DNA of 64,000 bases from assembly GCA_012729765.1 (NCBI GenBank), contig JAAYCM010000048.1:1-64000 (forward strand), read 5' to 3'. Both the position numbers and the translations under genes were made by a program. Of the stretch, positions 46,797-57,230 are shown piece by piece. How positions within the stretch are numbered: the first letter of the stretch is position 1; every line of letters starts with the position of its first letter. The notes beneath the pieces were generated by a model. That model made no database searches, was not told the origin of the DNA, and was given only the letters and a program-made list of their open reading frames with translations. Origin of the DNA: Chloroflexota bacterium. GTDB taxonomy: Bacteria; Chloroflexota; Anaerolineae; Aggregatilineales; Aggregatilineaceae.

Positions 46797-48092
46797 ATGA
46801 ATACAACCATTGATTTATTAGTCACCAATATCGGCCAGTTGTGCACTGTGCCGGCCCACGCTGGCGGACCACAGCGCGGCCACCGTCTGGGCGACCTGGG
46901 CCTGCTGGAAAACGCCGCCGTCGCCGTGCACGAAGGGCGCGTGCTGGCCGTTGGCAGCCGCGACGATCTGCACAGCCGCTATACCGCTGCCCAGACACTC
47001 GACGCCGGGGGGCGGCTGGTCACGCCGGGGCTGGTCGATCCGCATACGCATGTCGTGTGGGCGGGCGACCGCGCCGACGAGTTTGAGCAGCGGATCGCCG
47101 GGGCGACCTACCAGCAGATCATGGCGGCGGGCGGCGGGATCAACCGCACCGTGCAGGCCACCCGCGCCGCCGATCTCGACACCCTGATCGCCCAATCACG
47201 CGCGCGGCTGGACCGGATGCTGGCGCACGGCTCGACCACCATCGAGTGTAAGACCGGCTACGGCCTCAGCACGCCCGCCGAGATCAAGATGCTGGACGCG
47301 ATCGCCCGCCTGAGCGCGGAGCACCCCGCCGACCTGGCGCTGACCTTCCTCGGTGCGCACGCCATCCCACCGGAGTACAGCCACAATCCCGATGCCTATG
47401 TCGCCGTCATCATCGACGAGATGCTGCCCGCCGTCGCCGCGTGGCAGGCCGAGCACTGGTTCGGCCCGCTGTTCTGCGACGTGTTCTGCGAGGTCGGCGC
47501 GTTCGACCTGGACCAGACGCGGCGCATCCTGCAAGCGGCACAGGGATACGGCATGGCGCTCAAGGTTCACGTGGACGAGTTCGAGCCGCTGGGCGGCGCG
47601 CGGCTGGCGGCGGATCTGGGCGCGGTTTCCGCCGATCACATCGTCGTCACGCCCCAGGACGAGATCGAGGTGATTGGCCACTCGCAGACGGTCGCCGTCT
47701 CACTGCCTCCCACCCCGTTCGGGCTGGCGCACACCGCCTATACACCCGTCCGCCGCTTTCTGGATGCCGGAGCCGCGCTCGCCATTGCCACCGACTGTAA
47801 CCCCGGCACGGGCTGGAACGAGAGTATGCAGTTCGTCATGGCGCTCGCCACGCGCTACCTGCGCCTGACGCCCGCTGAGGCGCTGGCCGCCGCCACGATC
47901 AACGCGGCATATGCGATCGGCTGGGGCGACCGGGTCGGCAGCCTGGAACCCGGCAAGCTGGCCGATCTCGTGATCTGGCAGGTGCCGCGCTATCCGCACC
48001 TCAGCTACCGTTTCGGCTCCAACCTGGCCCAGACCGTGATCAAGCGCGGGCGGGTGGTCTACGACGCGGGCGGGAGCCTGGGAACCGTTTGA
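46797..48092 (+). CDS. hutI: imidazolonepropionase
   Basis: 431 aa. The amidohydrolase metal motif is LVDPHTHVVWAGDR; GTTIECKTGYGL, HVDEFEPLGGARLAADLGAVSADHI and IATDCNPGTGWNESM are the HutI signatures. It opens the ring of imidazolonepropionate to formiminoglutamate, the third step of histidine degradation. The preceding step, hutU, is at 55.3-57.0 kb on the other strand; hutH and the last-step enzyme are not in the window. A small membrane-protein gene overlaps its stop. Confidence 0.95.
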   Translation: MNTTIDLLVTNIGQLCTVPAHAGGPQRGHRLGDLGLLENAAVAVHEGRVLAVGSRDDLHSRYTAAQTLDAGGRLVTPGLVDPHTHVVWAGDRADEFEQRIAGATYQQIMAAGGGINRTVQATRAADLDTLIAQSRARLDRMLAHGSTTIECKTGYGLSTPAEIKMLDAIARLSAEHPADLALTFLGAHAIPPEYSHNPDAYVAVIIDEMLPAVAAWQAEHWFGPLFCDVFCEVGAFDLDQTRRILQAAQGYGMALKVHVDEFEPLGGARLAADLGAVSADHIVVTPQDEIEVIGHSQTVAVSLPPTPFGLAHTAYTPVRRFLDAGAALAIATDCNPGTGWNESMQFVMALATRYLRLTPAEALAAATINAAYAIGWGDRVGSLEPGKLADLVIWQVPRYPHLSYRFGSNLAQTVIKRGRVVYDAGGSLGTV

Positions 48093-48292
48093 ACGATATG
48101 CTGCCCTGGGGCCTGACCGTCGCGCAGACGCTCTGCCTGGGTATCGGCGGCCTGCTGCTGCTCGGCGGCTGGGCGGTGCTGACTGCGCTGCTGCGCCTGA
48201 GCCGGACGCTGCTCGTGGTGGGGCTGGCCGCGATCATGGGGCTGGTATGCCTCGTCGCTGCGCTGTTCGCCATCTATGAGTTAACGCGGTAA
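48089..48292 (+). CDS. small two-helix membrane protein
   Basis: 67 aa from a TTG at 48089 that overlaps the hutI stop, or 64 aa from ATG at 48098. Two hydrophobic helices (about 8-32 and 40-64) fill almost the whole protein. No family is recognised. Overlap with hutI suggests cotranscription, which does not by itself imply a role in histidine use. Confidence 0.55.
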   Translation: MNDMLPWGLTVAQTLCLGIGGLLLLGGWAVLTALLRLSRTLLVVGLAAIMGLVCLVAALFAIYELTR

Positions 48293-48373
48293 ACCATCAT
48301 CCGCCGCTTTTCCTTGATCGATTGAACAAATCTCAAACTGACCGCGTATTATAGGATAGGGCAATCAGTTTTC

Positions 48374-48402
48374 CTGACAAACATTTATTCAAACCGGATA
48401 CA
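48374..48402 (+). promoter_or_regulatory. promoter giving a leaderless ECF sigma mRNA
   Basis: CTGACA (48374-48379), exactly 17 bp, GATACA (48397-48402). The sigma-factor ATG follows after 6 bases at 48409. Whether this is a housekeeping or self-recognised ECF promoter cannot be told. Confidence 0.5.
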
Positions 48403-48408
48403 AGGCTC

Positions 48409-48987
48409 ATGGACGAAGCTCCCTTGATTCGCCGCGCACAGGAAGGCGACGAACGAGCTGGCCGCCAGCTATTCGACGCCTATCAGCTCCGCACCTACCG
48501 GCTGGCATTTGGCCTGCTCGGCGATACCGCCGACGCCGAGGAAGTCGCACAAGACGCCCTGACTTACGCGCTGCTCAATATTTACCGCTACAATCCCGAA
48601 CTCAGCAGTTTCAGCACGTGGCTGCACACGATCACCGTCAGCCGCGCCCGCGACAAGCGCCGCCGTAAGATTCTGCCCAGTATCCCACTGGCCCAGTGGC
48701 TCGGCCTCGGCAACCAGATTCGTGATTACACGCCCGGCCCCGAAGCTTGTTATATGCACCGGGAAGTCGAAACCGGCCTGACCGCCGCGCTCAACGAACT
48801 AAGCCCCAAACTCCGCGAAGCAATCGTCTTGCGCTTTTATGCCGATTGTACGTATAAAGAAATGGGAGAGATCATGGGATGCTCCCTCAATACGGCGCGC
48901 TCCCGGCTGCGCCTCGCCATTGAAAAACTACGTACACATCTGGGAGACGAGCAAGTCCGATGGCTAGCGACGGAAAGCATCCGTTAG
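48409..48987 (+). CDS. ECF RNA polymerase sigma factor
   Basis: 192 aa. Region 2 includes YRLAFGLLGDTADAEEVAQDALTYAL and FSTWLHTITVSRARDKRR; region 4 is LNELSPKLREAIVLRFYADCTYKEMGEIMGCS with the recognition helix NTARSRLRLAIEKLR. Its 3' end overlaps the anti-sigma gene by 28 bp, the usual ECF arrangement, so it is likely held inactive by that protein until a signal arrives. Confidence 0.92.
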   Translation: MDEAPLIRRAQEGDERAGRQLFDAYQLRTYRLAFGLLGDTADAEEVAQDALTYALLNIYRYNPELSSFSTWLHTITVSRARDKRRRKILPSIPLAQWLGLGNQIRDYTPGPEACYMHREVETGLTAALNELSPKLREAIVLRFYADCTYKEMGEIMGCSLNTARSRLRLAIEKLRTHLGDEQVRWLATESIR

Positions 48988-50516
48988 ACGGGTCCCATTA
49001 CGACGACATCACCTTAAACGAGTACGTCCTGGGCCAACTGCTGCCCGATCAGGAAGAGGCGATCCGGCGGCACCTGCTTTCCTGTGCGGCCTGCCGGGCT
49101 GAGGTCGCTGAGATCGAGGCGTTCTGCCGCAAGCTCCAGATCGATCTCGTGGCGGAGTTGGAGCGCAACACACCGACTCCGCAGCTCAGCTTCGACCATA
49201 TCGCCGCCGAGTGGCGCAAGCCGCCGCGCCGCGTGGCGCTCGCCTACCGGCTCCAGCAGCGACTCCCCAACGTCTCGACCATCGCGCTGCTCACGGTATT
49301 TCTGCTGGCGTTCGTGTTCCTATTGCCGTCGGGCGATCTGGCTGCCCTGCGCAGCCTGGAGCTGATCGAGGACTATAACGGCCCCCCGGCGATGGTCGCC
49401 GTTACGACCGACAACGGGCTGGTGATCCTGCACCTGGACAGCCGCCAGCCTGAGGTCGTCAACCAGTTTCCACACCTCACCGACCCGCGCAATCTGCAAT
49501 TCTCGCCGGACGGCCAGTGGCTCGCGCTCCAGCATGGGCGCACGCTTCACATCCTGCAAACCACGTCGCCCGGCATCCATCTGCGTATCCCGCTGGCCGC
49601 GAGCGGCGACTGGTCGTGGTCGCCGGACAGCCGGAGCCTAGCCTATACCGATGGCAGCGGCGCGCTGGCGCTGTTCGACACGGCGGAGCAGGTCAGCCGG
49701 ACGATTGTCCCTGCCGAGGAGCACGCCTGGGGAATGCCGGTCTGGACCTCGGATGGCGCGCACATAGCCTATGCCACCGTTCACCCGCTGCCGGACGAGA
49801 GCAGCACGCGCACCCGCCAGAGTCTCTGGCGCGTTACCCCGGCCAGCGGCTATCGCGTCGAGCTGGCCCACAATCCAAACCCTGACGCGGCGCTGCTGGT
49901 TCCAGCCGCCTGGGCCGACCGCGACTCGGTGCTGCTGGCGTGGGATGCCAGCGCCGGGGCTGCCGGTCATGCGCCGGCCCTGTTCCGGGTCGATACGCGC
50001 GCACACCGGATTACCGCCGTGAATGCGCAATCGCTCGCGCAGGGCGCGCGGCTGGCCTGGCCGGTCAGCCCGCAGGGCCTCACTCTGGCCGAGCACGATG
50101 ACGGGCTGGTGATCTTCAACCTCAGCGACGCCAGCTACAAGCCGCTGCCGGAGCACGTTCCGGAGCCGCACGCCCTCGAATGGGCCGCGAACGGGGCCTG
50201 GATCGCGTATACCATCCCCGGCATGCCCGAAGGCAAAGGGCTGTATCTCTTCGCGCTGCAAGACGCGGCGCTGCGCCCGATCGAGCTGCCCGGCGGCGCG
50301 GTCGAGAAGGCCGTTTTCTGGGCCGGGATCGAGCACCTGTTTGTGATCCGCCAGCCGCGCGGCAGCAGTGTCACCGAGCTGTGGCTGGTATCGCTCACCA
50401 GCAGCCAGCCGCCGCAGCGCATCCTGACCAACGCGCGCCTGCCCCAGACCGGCCCTTATGTCGGCTGGCGCTGGCAGGACGTTTTCGCGATGCAGATGCT
50501 AAAGCCGCAGCGCTAG
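48960..50516 (+). CDS. zinc anti-sigma factor fused to a beta-propeller
   Basis: 518 aa. The N-terminus holds the anti-sigma zinc motif HxxxCxxC (His38, Cys42, Cys45 in RRHLLSCAACRAEV). One membrane helix (about 100-118, TIALLTVFLLAFVFLLP) is followed by about 390 external residues with repeated TolB/WD40-like blades (LQFSPDGQWLALQHGRTL, WSWSPDSRSLAYTDGSGAL). Such propellers bind ligands or partners, so this may sense an external signal and release the sigma factor. Confidence 0.88.
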   Translation: MASDGKHPLDGSHYDDITLNEYVLGQLLPDQEEAIRRHLLSCAACRAEVAEIEAFCRKLQIDLVAELERNTPTPQLSFDHIAAEWRKPPRRVALAYRLQQRLPNVSTIALLTVFLLAFVFLLPSGDLAALRSLELIEDYNGPPAMVAVTTDNGLVILHLDSRQPEVVNQFPHLTDPRNLQFSPDGQWLALQHGRTLHILQTTSPGIHLRIPLAASGDWSWSPDSRSLAYTDGSGALALFDTAEQVSRTIVPAEEHAWGMPVWTSDGAHIAYATVHPLPDESSTRTRQSLWRVTPASGYRVELAHNPNPDAALLVPAAWADRDSVLLAWDASAGAAGHAPALFRVDTRAHRITAVNAQSLAQGARLAWPVSPQGLTLAEHDDGLVIFNLSDASYKPLPEHVPEPHALEWAANGAWIAYTIPGMPEGKGLYLFALQDAALRPIELPGGAVEKAVFWAGIEHLFVIRQPRGSSVTELWLVSLTSSQPPQRILTNARLPQTGPYVGWRWQDVFAMQMLKPQR

Positions 50517-50522
50517 ACGTGC

Positions 50523-51428
50523 TCAGTCGAACACCACCCGATCGCGGATGTCATCCAGCTTGGCCGGGCCGATCCCCGGCACGTTGTCCAGGTTTTCCAG
50601 GCTCGCAAACGGGCCGTTCGCGTCCCGATAATCGATGATCGCCTGCGCCAGCGACGGTCCGATGCCCGGCAGCGTGCTCAGCTCGTCCACGCCTGCCGCG
50701 TTGATGTGCACCAGCGGCGGGCGGTTGGGCGTCGCGGTTTGGATGTCGGGACCGTCCAGCGACGGGACGTGCACCTGATCCCCGTCGTTGAGCACCTGCC
50801 CCAGGTTGATCCGCATCAGGTCGGCGTCCACCGTCGCGCCCCCGGCGGCATCGATCGCGTCCTGCACGCGGCTGCCACGCACCAGCGTGATCATCGTCTG
50901 CGGTTGGGCGACCGCGCCGGTGACATACACCGTAAGCTGGCCCGGCGTCGCGGTGATCACCCGCACCCGCTCACCTTCCGGCGCGGCAGAGTCCTCATCG
51001 CCCGGCTCGCGCGTCGGCACATGCACCTGATCGCCGTCTTCCACGCGCTGCGCCAGATTGACGCGTTCCAGGTTGGCATTCGGCAGCGCGCCGCCCACCG
51101 CATCGAGCGCATGCAGCACGCGGCTGCCATAGGGCAGCGTCACGACCGCTTCCGGGCTGGCGACCGCCCCGGTGATATACACGGTGTATGGGCCGGGCGT
51201 GGGCGTCAGTGAAGGGATCGGCGTGATCGAGGGCGTGAGCGTCGGGCCGGGCGGGATCACCTGGATTGTCGTCGGGGCGGGCCGCTGCCAGAGCAGCACG
51301 CCTACTCCCACCAGAATCGCCAGCCCGATAACGAGGAAAATAAGATATTTGAACCGTTCCAGCAGTGGAAGCGGCTCCGAGGTCGGTAGATCGGTCACGG
51401 CAGCCTGCCCCCAGACAGGCACGAGCAT
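50523..51428 (-). CDS. comEA: ComEA-like protein with two SLBB domains
   Basis: 301 aa. One membrane helix (about 26-47) is followed by a Thr/Pro linker, two SLBB-type domains (YTVYITGAVASPEAVVTLP near 80; LTVYVTGAVAQPQTMITL near 165) and a C-terminal helix-hairpin-helix domain (INAAGVDELSTLPGIGPSLAQAIIDYR, FASLENLDNVPGIGPAKLDDI). ComEA binds incoming DNA outside the membrane during transformation; two SLBB copies instead of one are less common. comEC is not adjacent, so competence is not shown. Confidence 0.85.
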   Translation of the reverse strand: MLVPVWGQAAVTDLPTSEPLPLLERFKYLIFLVIGLAILVGVGVLLWQRPAPTTIQVIPPGPTLTPSITPIPSLTPTPGPYTVYITGAVASPEAVVTLPYGSRVLHALDAVGGALPNANLERVNLAQRVEDGDQVHVPTREPGDEDSAAPEGERVRVITATPGQLTVYVTGAVAQPQTMITLVRGSRVQDAIDAAGGATVDADLMRINLGQVLNDGDQVHVPSLDGPDIQTATPNRPPLVHINAAGVDELSTLPGIGPSLAQAIIDYRDANGPFASLENLDNVPGIGPAKLDDIRDRVVFD

Positions 51429-51434
51429 GAAATA

Positions 51435-52157
51435 TTAGTAGCCAGTCCCACTGTCAGCCGGCTCCGCACCCTGGGCCTGCTGGACGATCTGCACGCCGGC
51501 GCTAGCCCCGATGCGCGTCGCCCCGGCCCGGACCATCTGCACCACGTCATCATAGGTCCGCACCCCGCCGGACGCCTTCACCCCCATAGCGGGTCCAACC
51601 ACGCGCCGCATCAGGGCGATATCGGCGGTCGTAGCCCCGCCCGGACCGAAGCCGGTCGAGGTCTTCACGAAATCGGCCCCGGCGGCCTGGGCAAGCTGGC
51701 AGGCGCGTTCCTTCTCAGCGTCGGTCAGCAGCGCCGTCTCCAGGATTACCTTGCACAGCGCGCCGGACTGGTGGGCAACCTGCACCACCGCTTCGATGTC
51801 ATGGCGCACGGTTTCATAGTCCTGCGACTTGAGCGCGCCCACATTCAGCACCATGTCCACTTCGGTTGCACCGCTGCGGATCGCCTGCTGCGCCTCGAAC
51901 GCCTTCGTTTCGGGCGTGGTCGCGCCGAGCGGAAAGCCGATCACCGTGCACACCGCGACATCGTCCACATCGCGCAGCAGATCGTGGCACAGCGCAACAT
52001 AGCCGGGGTTGACGCACACTGAGGCAAAATGATACTGCCGGGCCTCGTCGCACAGCCGCACAATCTGATCGCGGGTGGCATCCGGCTTCAGCAGGGTATG
52101 ATCGATCAGGCGCGCGACGGCCTGGGGATCGAGCAGTGGGTTGGGTTGAACAGTCAA
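51435..52157 (-). CDS. deoC: deoxyribose-phosphate aldolase
   Basis: 240 aa from a TTG at 52157. GAGGTGAT, complementary to the 16S rRNA tail, lies just upstream; the GTG at 52166 is inside that SD and so is an unlikely start. [43 protein letters not shown] (Schiff-base Lys) and VKASGGVRT (second Lys) are all present. It cleaves deoxyribose 5-phosphate to acetaldehyde and glyceraldehyde 3-phosphate. It precedes the comEA-like gene by 6 bp and may be cotranscribed. Confidence 0.95.
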   Translation of the reverse strand: MTVQPNPLLDPQAVARLIDHTLLKPDATRDQIVRLCDEARQYHFASVCVNPGYVALCHDLLRDVDDVAVCTVIGFPLGATTPETKAFEAQQAIRSGATEVDMVLNVGALKSQDYETVRHDIEAVVQVAHQSGALCKVILETALLTDAEKERACQLAQAAGADFVKTSTGFGPGGATTADIALMRRVVGPAMGVKASGGVRTYDDVVQMVRAGATRIGASAGVQIVQQAQGAEPADSGTGY

Positions 52158-52308
52158 CTGAATCACCTCACATTTTTACAATCACCGGGCAGCATTCCAC
52201 CCACCCGCCATTATAGCATGTCGGTTCCGGACCTAAAATCGCCGTCCGGCTGAGAATCAGAAAGAGGGCAGCCGGTGCCCTCTTCCCCTGATCGTTATTG
52301 AATTGTGG

Positions 52309-52680
52309 CTACCAGTTGAACAGGACGGCGAAACCGGGAGCAAGGCTGATGCAGATCGGCTCACGCTGGCGGTACGCGTTGATCCCCCAGCGGTCATCAT
52401 ACAGGCGCTGTGCCTGCCGCAGCCGTGCTCCGGAGAGTGTCGCCGGGATTGCGTCCGGCGGCTCGCGGAACGGCTCATCAAGCACCCACATGCCGCGCGC
52501 CTTGATCAGCTTGCGATCGCTGATCGCCTGGCGCAGCCGTTCCCACGCCCCCACCGGAACAGGGACAGCCTGGCTGTCTTCGCGTAAAGTTTCCCGGATC
52601 CATTGATCCAGTATCGGATCATAGTCATTCTCGGGCCGGTGTACCGCTACCAGATTCACCAACAACCTATACATATCCAT
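52309..52680 (-). CDS. small protein coupled to an ECF sigma factor
   Basis: 123 aa, overlapping the 3' end of the sigma gene by 14 bp. MDMYRLLVNLVAVHRPENDYDPILDQWIRETLRE opens a helical, soluble protein; no zinc motif or membrane helix is visible. The overlap fits an anti-sigma factor or co-regulator, but it does not resemble a family I know. Confidence 0.65.
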   Translation of the reverse strand: MDMYRLLVNLVAVHRPENDYDPILDQWIRETLREDSQAVPVPVGAWERLRQAISDRKLIKARGMWVLDEPFREPPDAIPATLSGARLRQAQRLYDDRWGINAYRQREPICISLAPGFAVLFNW

Positions 52681-53260
52681 GCGCTACCTCAGGAAGCCAG
52701 ATCATGTTCGGGCCGAGCTTGGCGCGAAGATTCTCGCGCGCATAGTACAGCCGCGATTTGACCGTGCCGACCGGCACGTCCAGAATCTCGGCGATGTCCT
52801 GCAAACTCAGATTGTTGAGATAGTAGAGCACGATGACCACCCGCTGCTCGATGCTGAGCGCGCCGATCGCCTTGCGCACGCTGCGCCGCAGCTCGACCTG
52901 CTCCGCGACCTGATCCGGGGCGTGGCCCATCGGACTGACCAGATGATCTACCACGTGTTCCAGCGAGGCACGGCGATCCTGCCCGCGTGACAGCCAGGTA
53001 TAGGCCAGGTTGACCGTCACCCGGTAGAGCCAGGGGGCCAGTGGACGGCTGGTATCGATCCGCGCCGCGTTCATATAAACTTTCAAAAAACAGTCTTGCA
53101 GAATATCTTCCGCAACTGCCGAATCATGCACAATCACCAGTGCGGTCCGGTAAACCCGGTCACGATAGCGCTCGAACAGCAGACCCAAGGCATCCAGATC
53201 GGCTGCTTGCAGGCGGCAAATCAGGTCGCTGTCGGACGGGCTGAGTTCAACTTGGGGCAT
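52667..53260 (-). CDS. ECF RNA polymerase sigma factor
   Basis: 197 aa from the ATG at 53260 (GGAGAC upstream). Region 2 is ALGLLFERYRDRVYRTALVIVHDSAVAEDILQDCFLKVY, with RPLAPWLYRVTVNLAYTWL; region 4 is LSIEQRVVIVLYYLNNLSLQDIAEILDVPVGTVKSRLYYA. Region 2 and 4 spacing is normal. Its likely regulator is the small gene overlapping its end. It is divergent from the FHA-protein gene. Confidence 0.92.
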   Translation of the reverse strand: MPQVELSPSDSDLICRLQAADLDALGLLFERYRDRVYRTALVIVHDSAVAEDILQDCFLKVYMNAARIDTSRPLAPWLYRVTVNLAYTWLSRGQDRRASLEHVVDHLVSPMGHAPDQVAEQVELRRSVRKAIGALSIEQRVVIVLYYLNNLSLQDIAEILDVPVGTVKSRLYYARENLRAKLGPNMIWLPEVAHGYV

Positions 53261-53601
53261 GGAGAGTCTCCGTATGTTGTATCTAATTCTACCTGCAAAA
53301 CCTTGACGCGGTTCAAAATTTCTTGAGCCTGCCCAGATATGGCAAACTTCACGAACAGCCATCGACTATTCGCGCCTGATGCGATTTAATAGTAAATTTG
53401 AGACAAGTGGAACGGCGTGACCAGCGGCATGGGGGCACAATCTACGGGAGAGGCCGCACAGCTTACTGGCATTTCTGCCGAATGTGCCCTAAGATTATAG
53501 GGCTTTGCGGGAATTATTCAAGATTTGAATTAAATCCAAAGTAATTTTTGAGGTATTTGTGAGTGCGTGGGATCGTTGCGCCTCGTAGCGGGAGTCGTTT
53601 T
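53261..53601. other. AT-richer divergent intergenic region
   Basis: About 340 bp between the sigma and FHA genes, clearly AT-richer than its surroundings, especially 53500-53560. A small hairpin GCCCTA/TAGGGC occurs at 53486-53503. No promoter is convincing, which could mean that ECF-type promoters are used. Confidence 0.4.
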
Positions 53602-54765
53602 ATGCAACAGTGTTCAAACTGCGGACACCAGAACCGGGCCGGCGTCGTTTTCTGCGAGAACTGCGGCGCAAGCCTGATTGGAAGTATTCCGCTTGAAACA
53701 AAAGCACTGGGCGCATCCGAAGAGGAACAGGCCGATCTCAACCTGGGATCGAGTGTACTGACCGACGTGCAGCTCGAAAACCGCGCGTCCTTTTCCGAAG
53801 GCGATGTGCTGCGCCTGGAGATCGAAGGCAGTCCGGAGCCGGTGCTGGTTAAGCCCAAGCCCGAAACGATCTTTGGCCGCCGCGATCCTGCGACCGGGGC
53901 GATGCCCGACGTGGACCTGACGCCGTTCGCCGGTTATCGCATGGGGGTCAGCCGCCGCCATGCTGCGATCCGCTTTGGCGACGATCAGGCGCTCGATATC
54001 TGGGATTTGGGCAGCAGCAACGGCACCTTCCTGAACGGCCAGCGCCTCTCTGCCCACCGGCCCTACCGCCTGCGTGACGGTGACGAGCTGCGTCTGGGCC
54101 AGATGGTGCTGCGCGTGCAGTTTCAGACGGCTGAAGGCGCGCCCCGCCCTGCCCCAGTCCAGCCGCCCACCCCACCCAAACCGACCGAGCCGGAGCCAGC
54201 GCCGGCCATTGACGAGCCGGAACTGCCGCCACCCACCGTCGCCCTGCCGCGCCTCGAAGAATCAATGCCCAAAGTCGAGCAGCCCGCGCCAGCTATCCCC
54301 CCACCGCCGCCTGCCGCCCCCGAAACCGCCGCCCAGGAAGGCGACGCCAGCCGCGAGGCCGAGCCGGAAGCCGCCCAGCCCACCCAGCCACAACCAGCCG
54401 TAACCGCCCCGGCTCCACAGAAAGGCATCTCAGGCGAGCCGCCGGTCACGAAAGATATGGCCGAAGAAGCCGCGTCGATTGCCAAAGAAAAGATCCCGCC
54501 AAAACCAGCAGCCGCTGCCCCGCCGCCCGCTGCGCAGCCTGAGGCCGAGGCATCCAACGGGCAGCAGCCCAAACCCGAAGGCATGAAACCCCAGGTCGAT
54601 TCGCCGGGGAGCGTTCCGAAAACGGCCAGCCCAGAGGACGCACCCAAGCCTTCACCCGACGCGCCGGAGCCACCCGCCTCGGACCAGGACAAAGCCTCCC
54701 GCGCCGAGACGAAGCCATCTGCCCCAAAGCCTGACCAGTCGGGCCAAAACGATAAGCGCGACTGA
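53602..54765 (+). CDS. zinc-ribbon and FHA-domain protein
   Basis: 387 aa from the ATG at 53602 (GGGAG upstream). Residues 4-21 form a zinc ribbon (Cys4, Cys7, Cys18, Cys21). An FHA domain covers about 90-175: IFGRRDP, then GVSRRHAAI and LGSSNGTFLNG, the phosphothreonine-binding motifs. The last about 200 residues are Pro/Ala/Glu-rich and probably disordered. FHA domains read Ser/Thr phosphorylation; kinase-like proteins are encoded in this window, but a partnership is only a possibility. Confidence 0.9.
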   Translation: MQQCSNCGHQNRAGVVFCENCGASLIGSIPLETKALGASEEEQADLNLGSSVLTDVQLENRASFSEGDVLRLEIEGSPEPVLVKPKPETIFGRRDPATGAMPDVDLTPFAGYRMGVSRRHAAIRFGDDQALDIWDLGSSNGTFLNGQRLSAHRPYRLRDGDELRLGQMVLRVQFQTAEGAPRPAPVQPPTPPKPTEPEPAPAIDEPELPPPTVALPRLEESMPKVEQPAPAIPPPPPAAPETAAQEGDASREAEPEAAQPTQPQPAVTAPAPQKGISGEPPVTKDMAEEAASIAKEKIPPKPAAAAPPPAAQPEAEASNGQQPKPEGMKPQVDSPGSVPKTASPEDAPKPSPDAPEPPASDQDKASRAETKPSAPKPDQSGQNDKRD

Positions 54766-54825
54766 TTGGTCATCAGCCGCGCCTGAATATTCGTTGGTAC
54801 CGGTTGGCTTCCGGCCAGGCCGGGG

Positions 54826-55227
54826 TTAGCTGCCGAGAATCTTCATTACGTCATTGCGCGCACGGGCCGCCGCATAGAGAACCCGGCCAAGCATAACGTC
54901 TTTGCGCACCAACACCGCCAGGGCTGCCCGGCCAGCCGGATAAACCACCATCACGCCATCCTCGCCTTCCATCAGCAGGCGCTCCAGATCACCCTGCGCC
55001 AGCCGGCCCAGCGTGCGCTCGGCCAGCCCGATCAGCGTCGCTGCCATCGCCGCGACCTGGGGGCTGCTGGTGGGGTTTTCGGTATAGTTGTCCTCGTTGC
55101 CAGGGGGATAAGCCGAAACCAGCAGGCCATCGATGTTCACGATCACCGATGCGATGATTCCCGGTACAGCCTCGTGTAATATTTGGAGCGTGCGTTCCAG
55201 CAGTTCGCTGCGATATTCTCTGACCAT
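54826..55227 (-). CDS. roadblock/LC7-domain protein
   Basis: 133 aa, one roadblock domain: LERTLQILHEAVPGIIASVIVNIDGLLVSAYPP, then AAMAATLIGLAERTLGRLAQGDLERLLMEG and GVMVVYPAGRAALAVLVRKD. Bacterial members such as MglB act on small GTPases, but no GTPase gene is adjacent. It could be a dimeric scaffold or a sensor. Confidence 0.88.
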   Translation of the reverse strand: MVREYRSELLERTLQILHEAVPGIIASVIVNIDGLLVSAYPPGNEDNYTENPTSSPQVAAMAATLIGLAERTLGRLAQGDLERLLMEGEDGVMVVYPAGRAALAVLVRKDVMLGRVLYAAARARNDVMKILGS

Positions 55228-55345
55228 CAGGGCTTCTCCAGCGGCGCAGACGTCACCATTCGCTTAGTATACCGGATCGTATGGCTATGGCCCAACCGGG
55301 CATCGTTGGGCACTTCCCTCATACTCCAATCCCTACCCGCCGGAC

Positions 55346-57001
<1,656 letters not shown>

Positions 57002-57084
57002 GATGTGCTCCTCCAAAAGTTCATTCGGTAACAACTCTTTGCCTGTTATTCTATCACCCCCGGCTCAAATATGCTGCCTGTCGC

Positions 57085-57113
57085 TGGTCACACGCTGCCG
57101 AAACTGGCATAAT
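57085..57113 (+). promoter_or_regulatory. possible promoter upstream of the aldo/keto reductase
   Basis: TGGTCA (57085-57090), 17 bp, CATAAT (57108-57113) preceded by TG. It lies about 120 bp before the gene. Confidence 0.4.
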
Positions 57114-57230
57114 CATTAACAGAAGCCAGCCACCTGTTTACCGGCACAATTTACAAGCTGCTGTCCGCTCGCGCTGCGCCCTAATCCTCGCACCGGGCGG
57201 GACAATCCACATGCTTTGAAGGAGCGAATG

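Noticed and set aside
53486-53503. Hairpin GCCCTA/TAGGGC as a terminator
   Set aside because: Only 6 bp, a weak T run and no gene ending before it.
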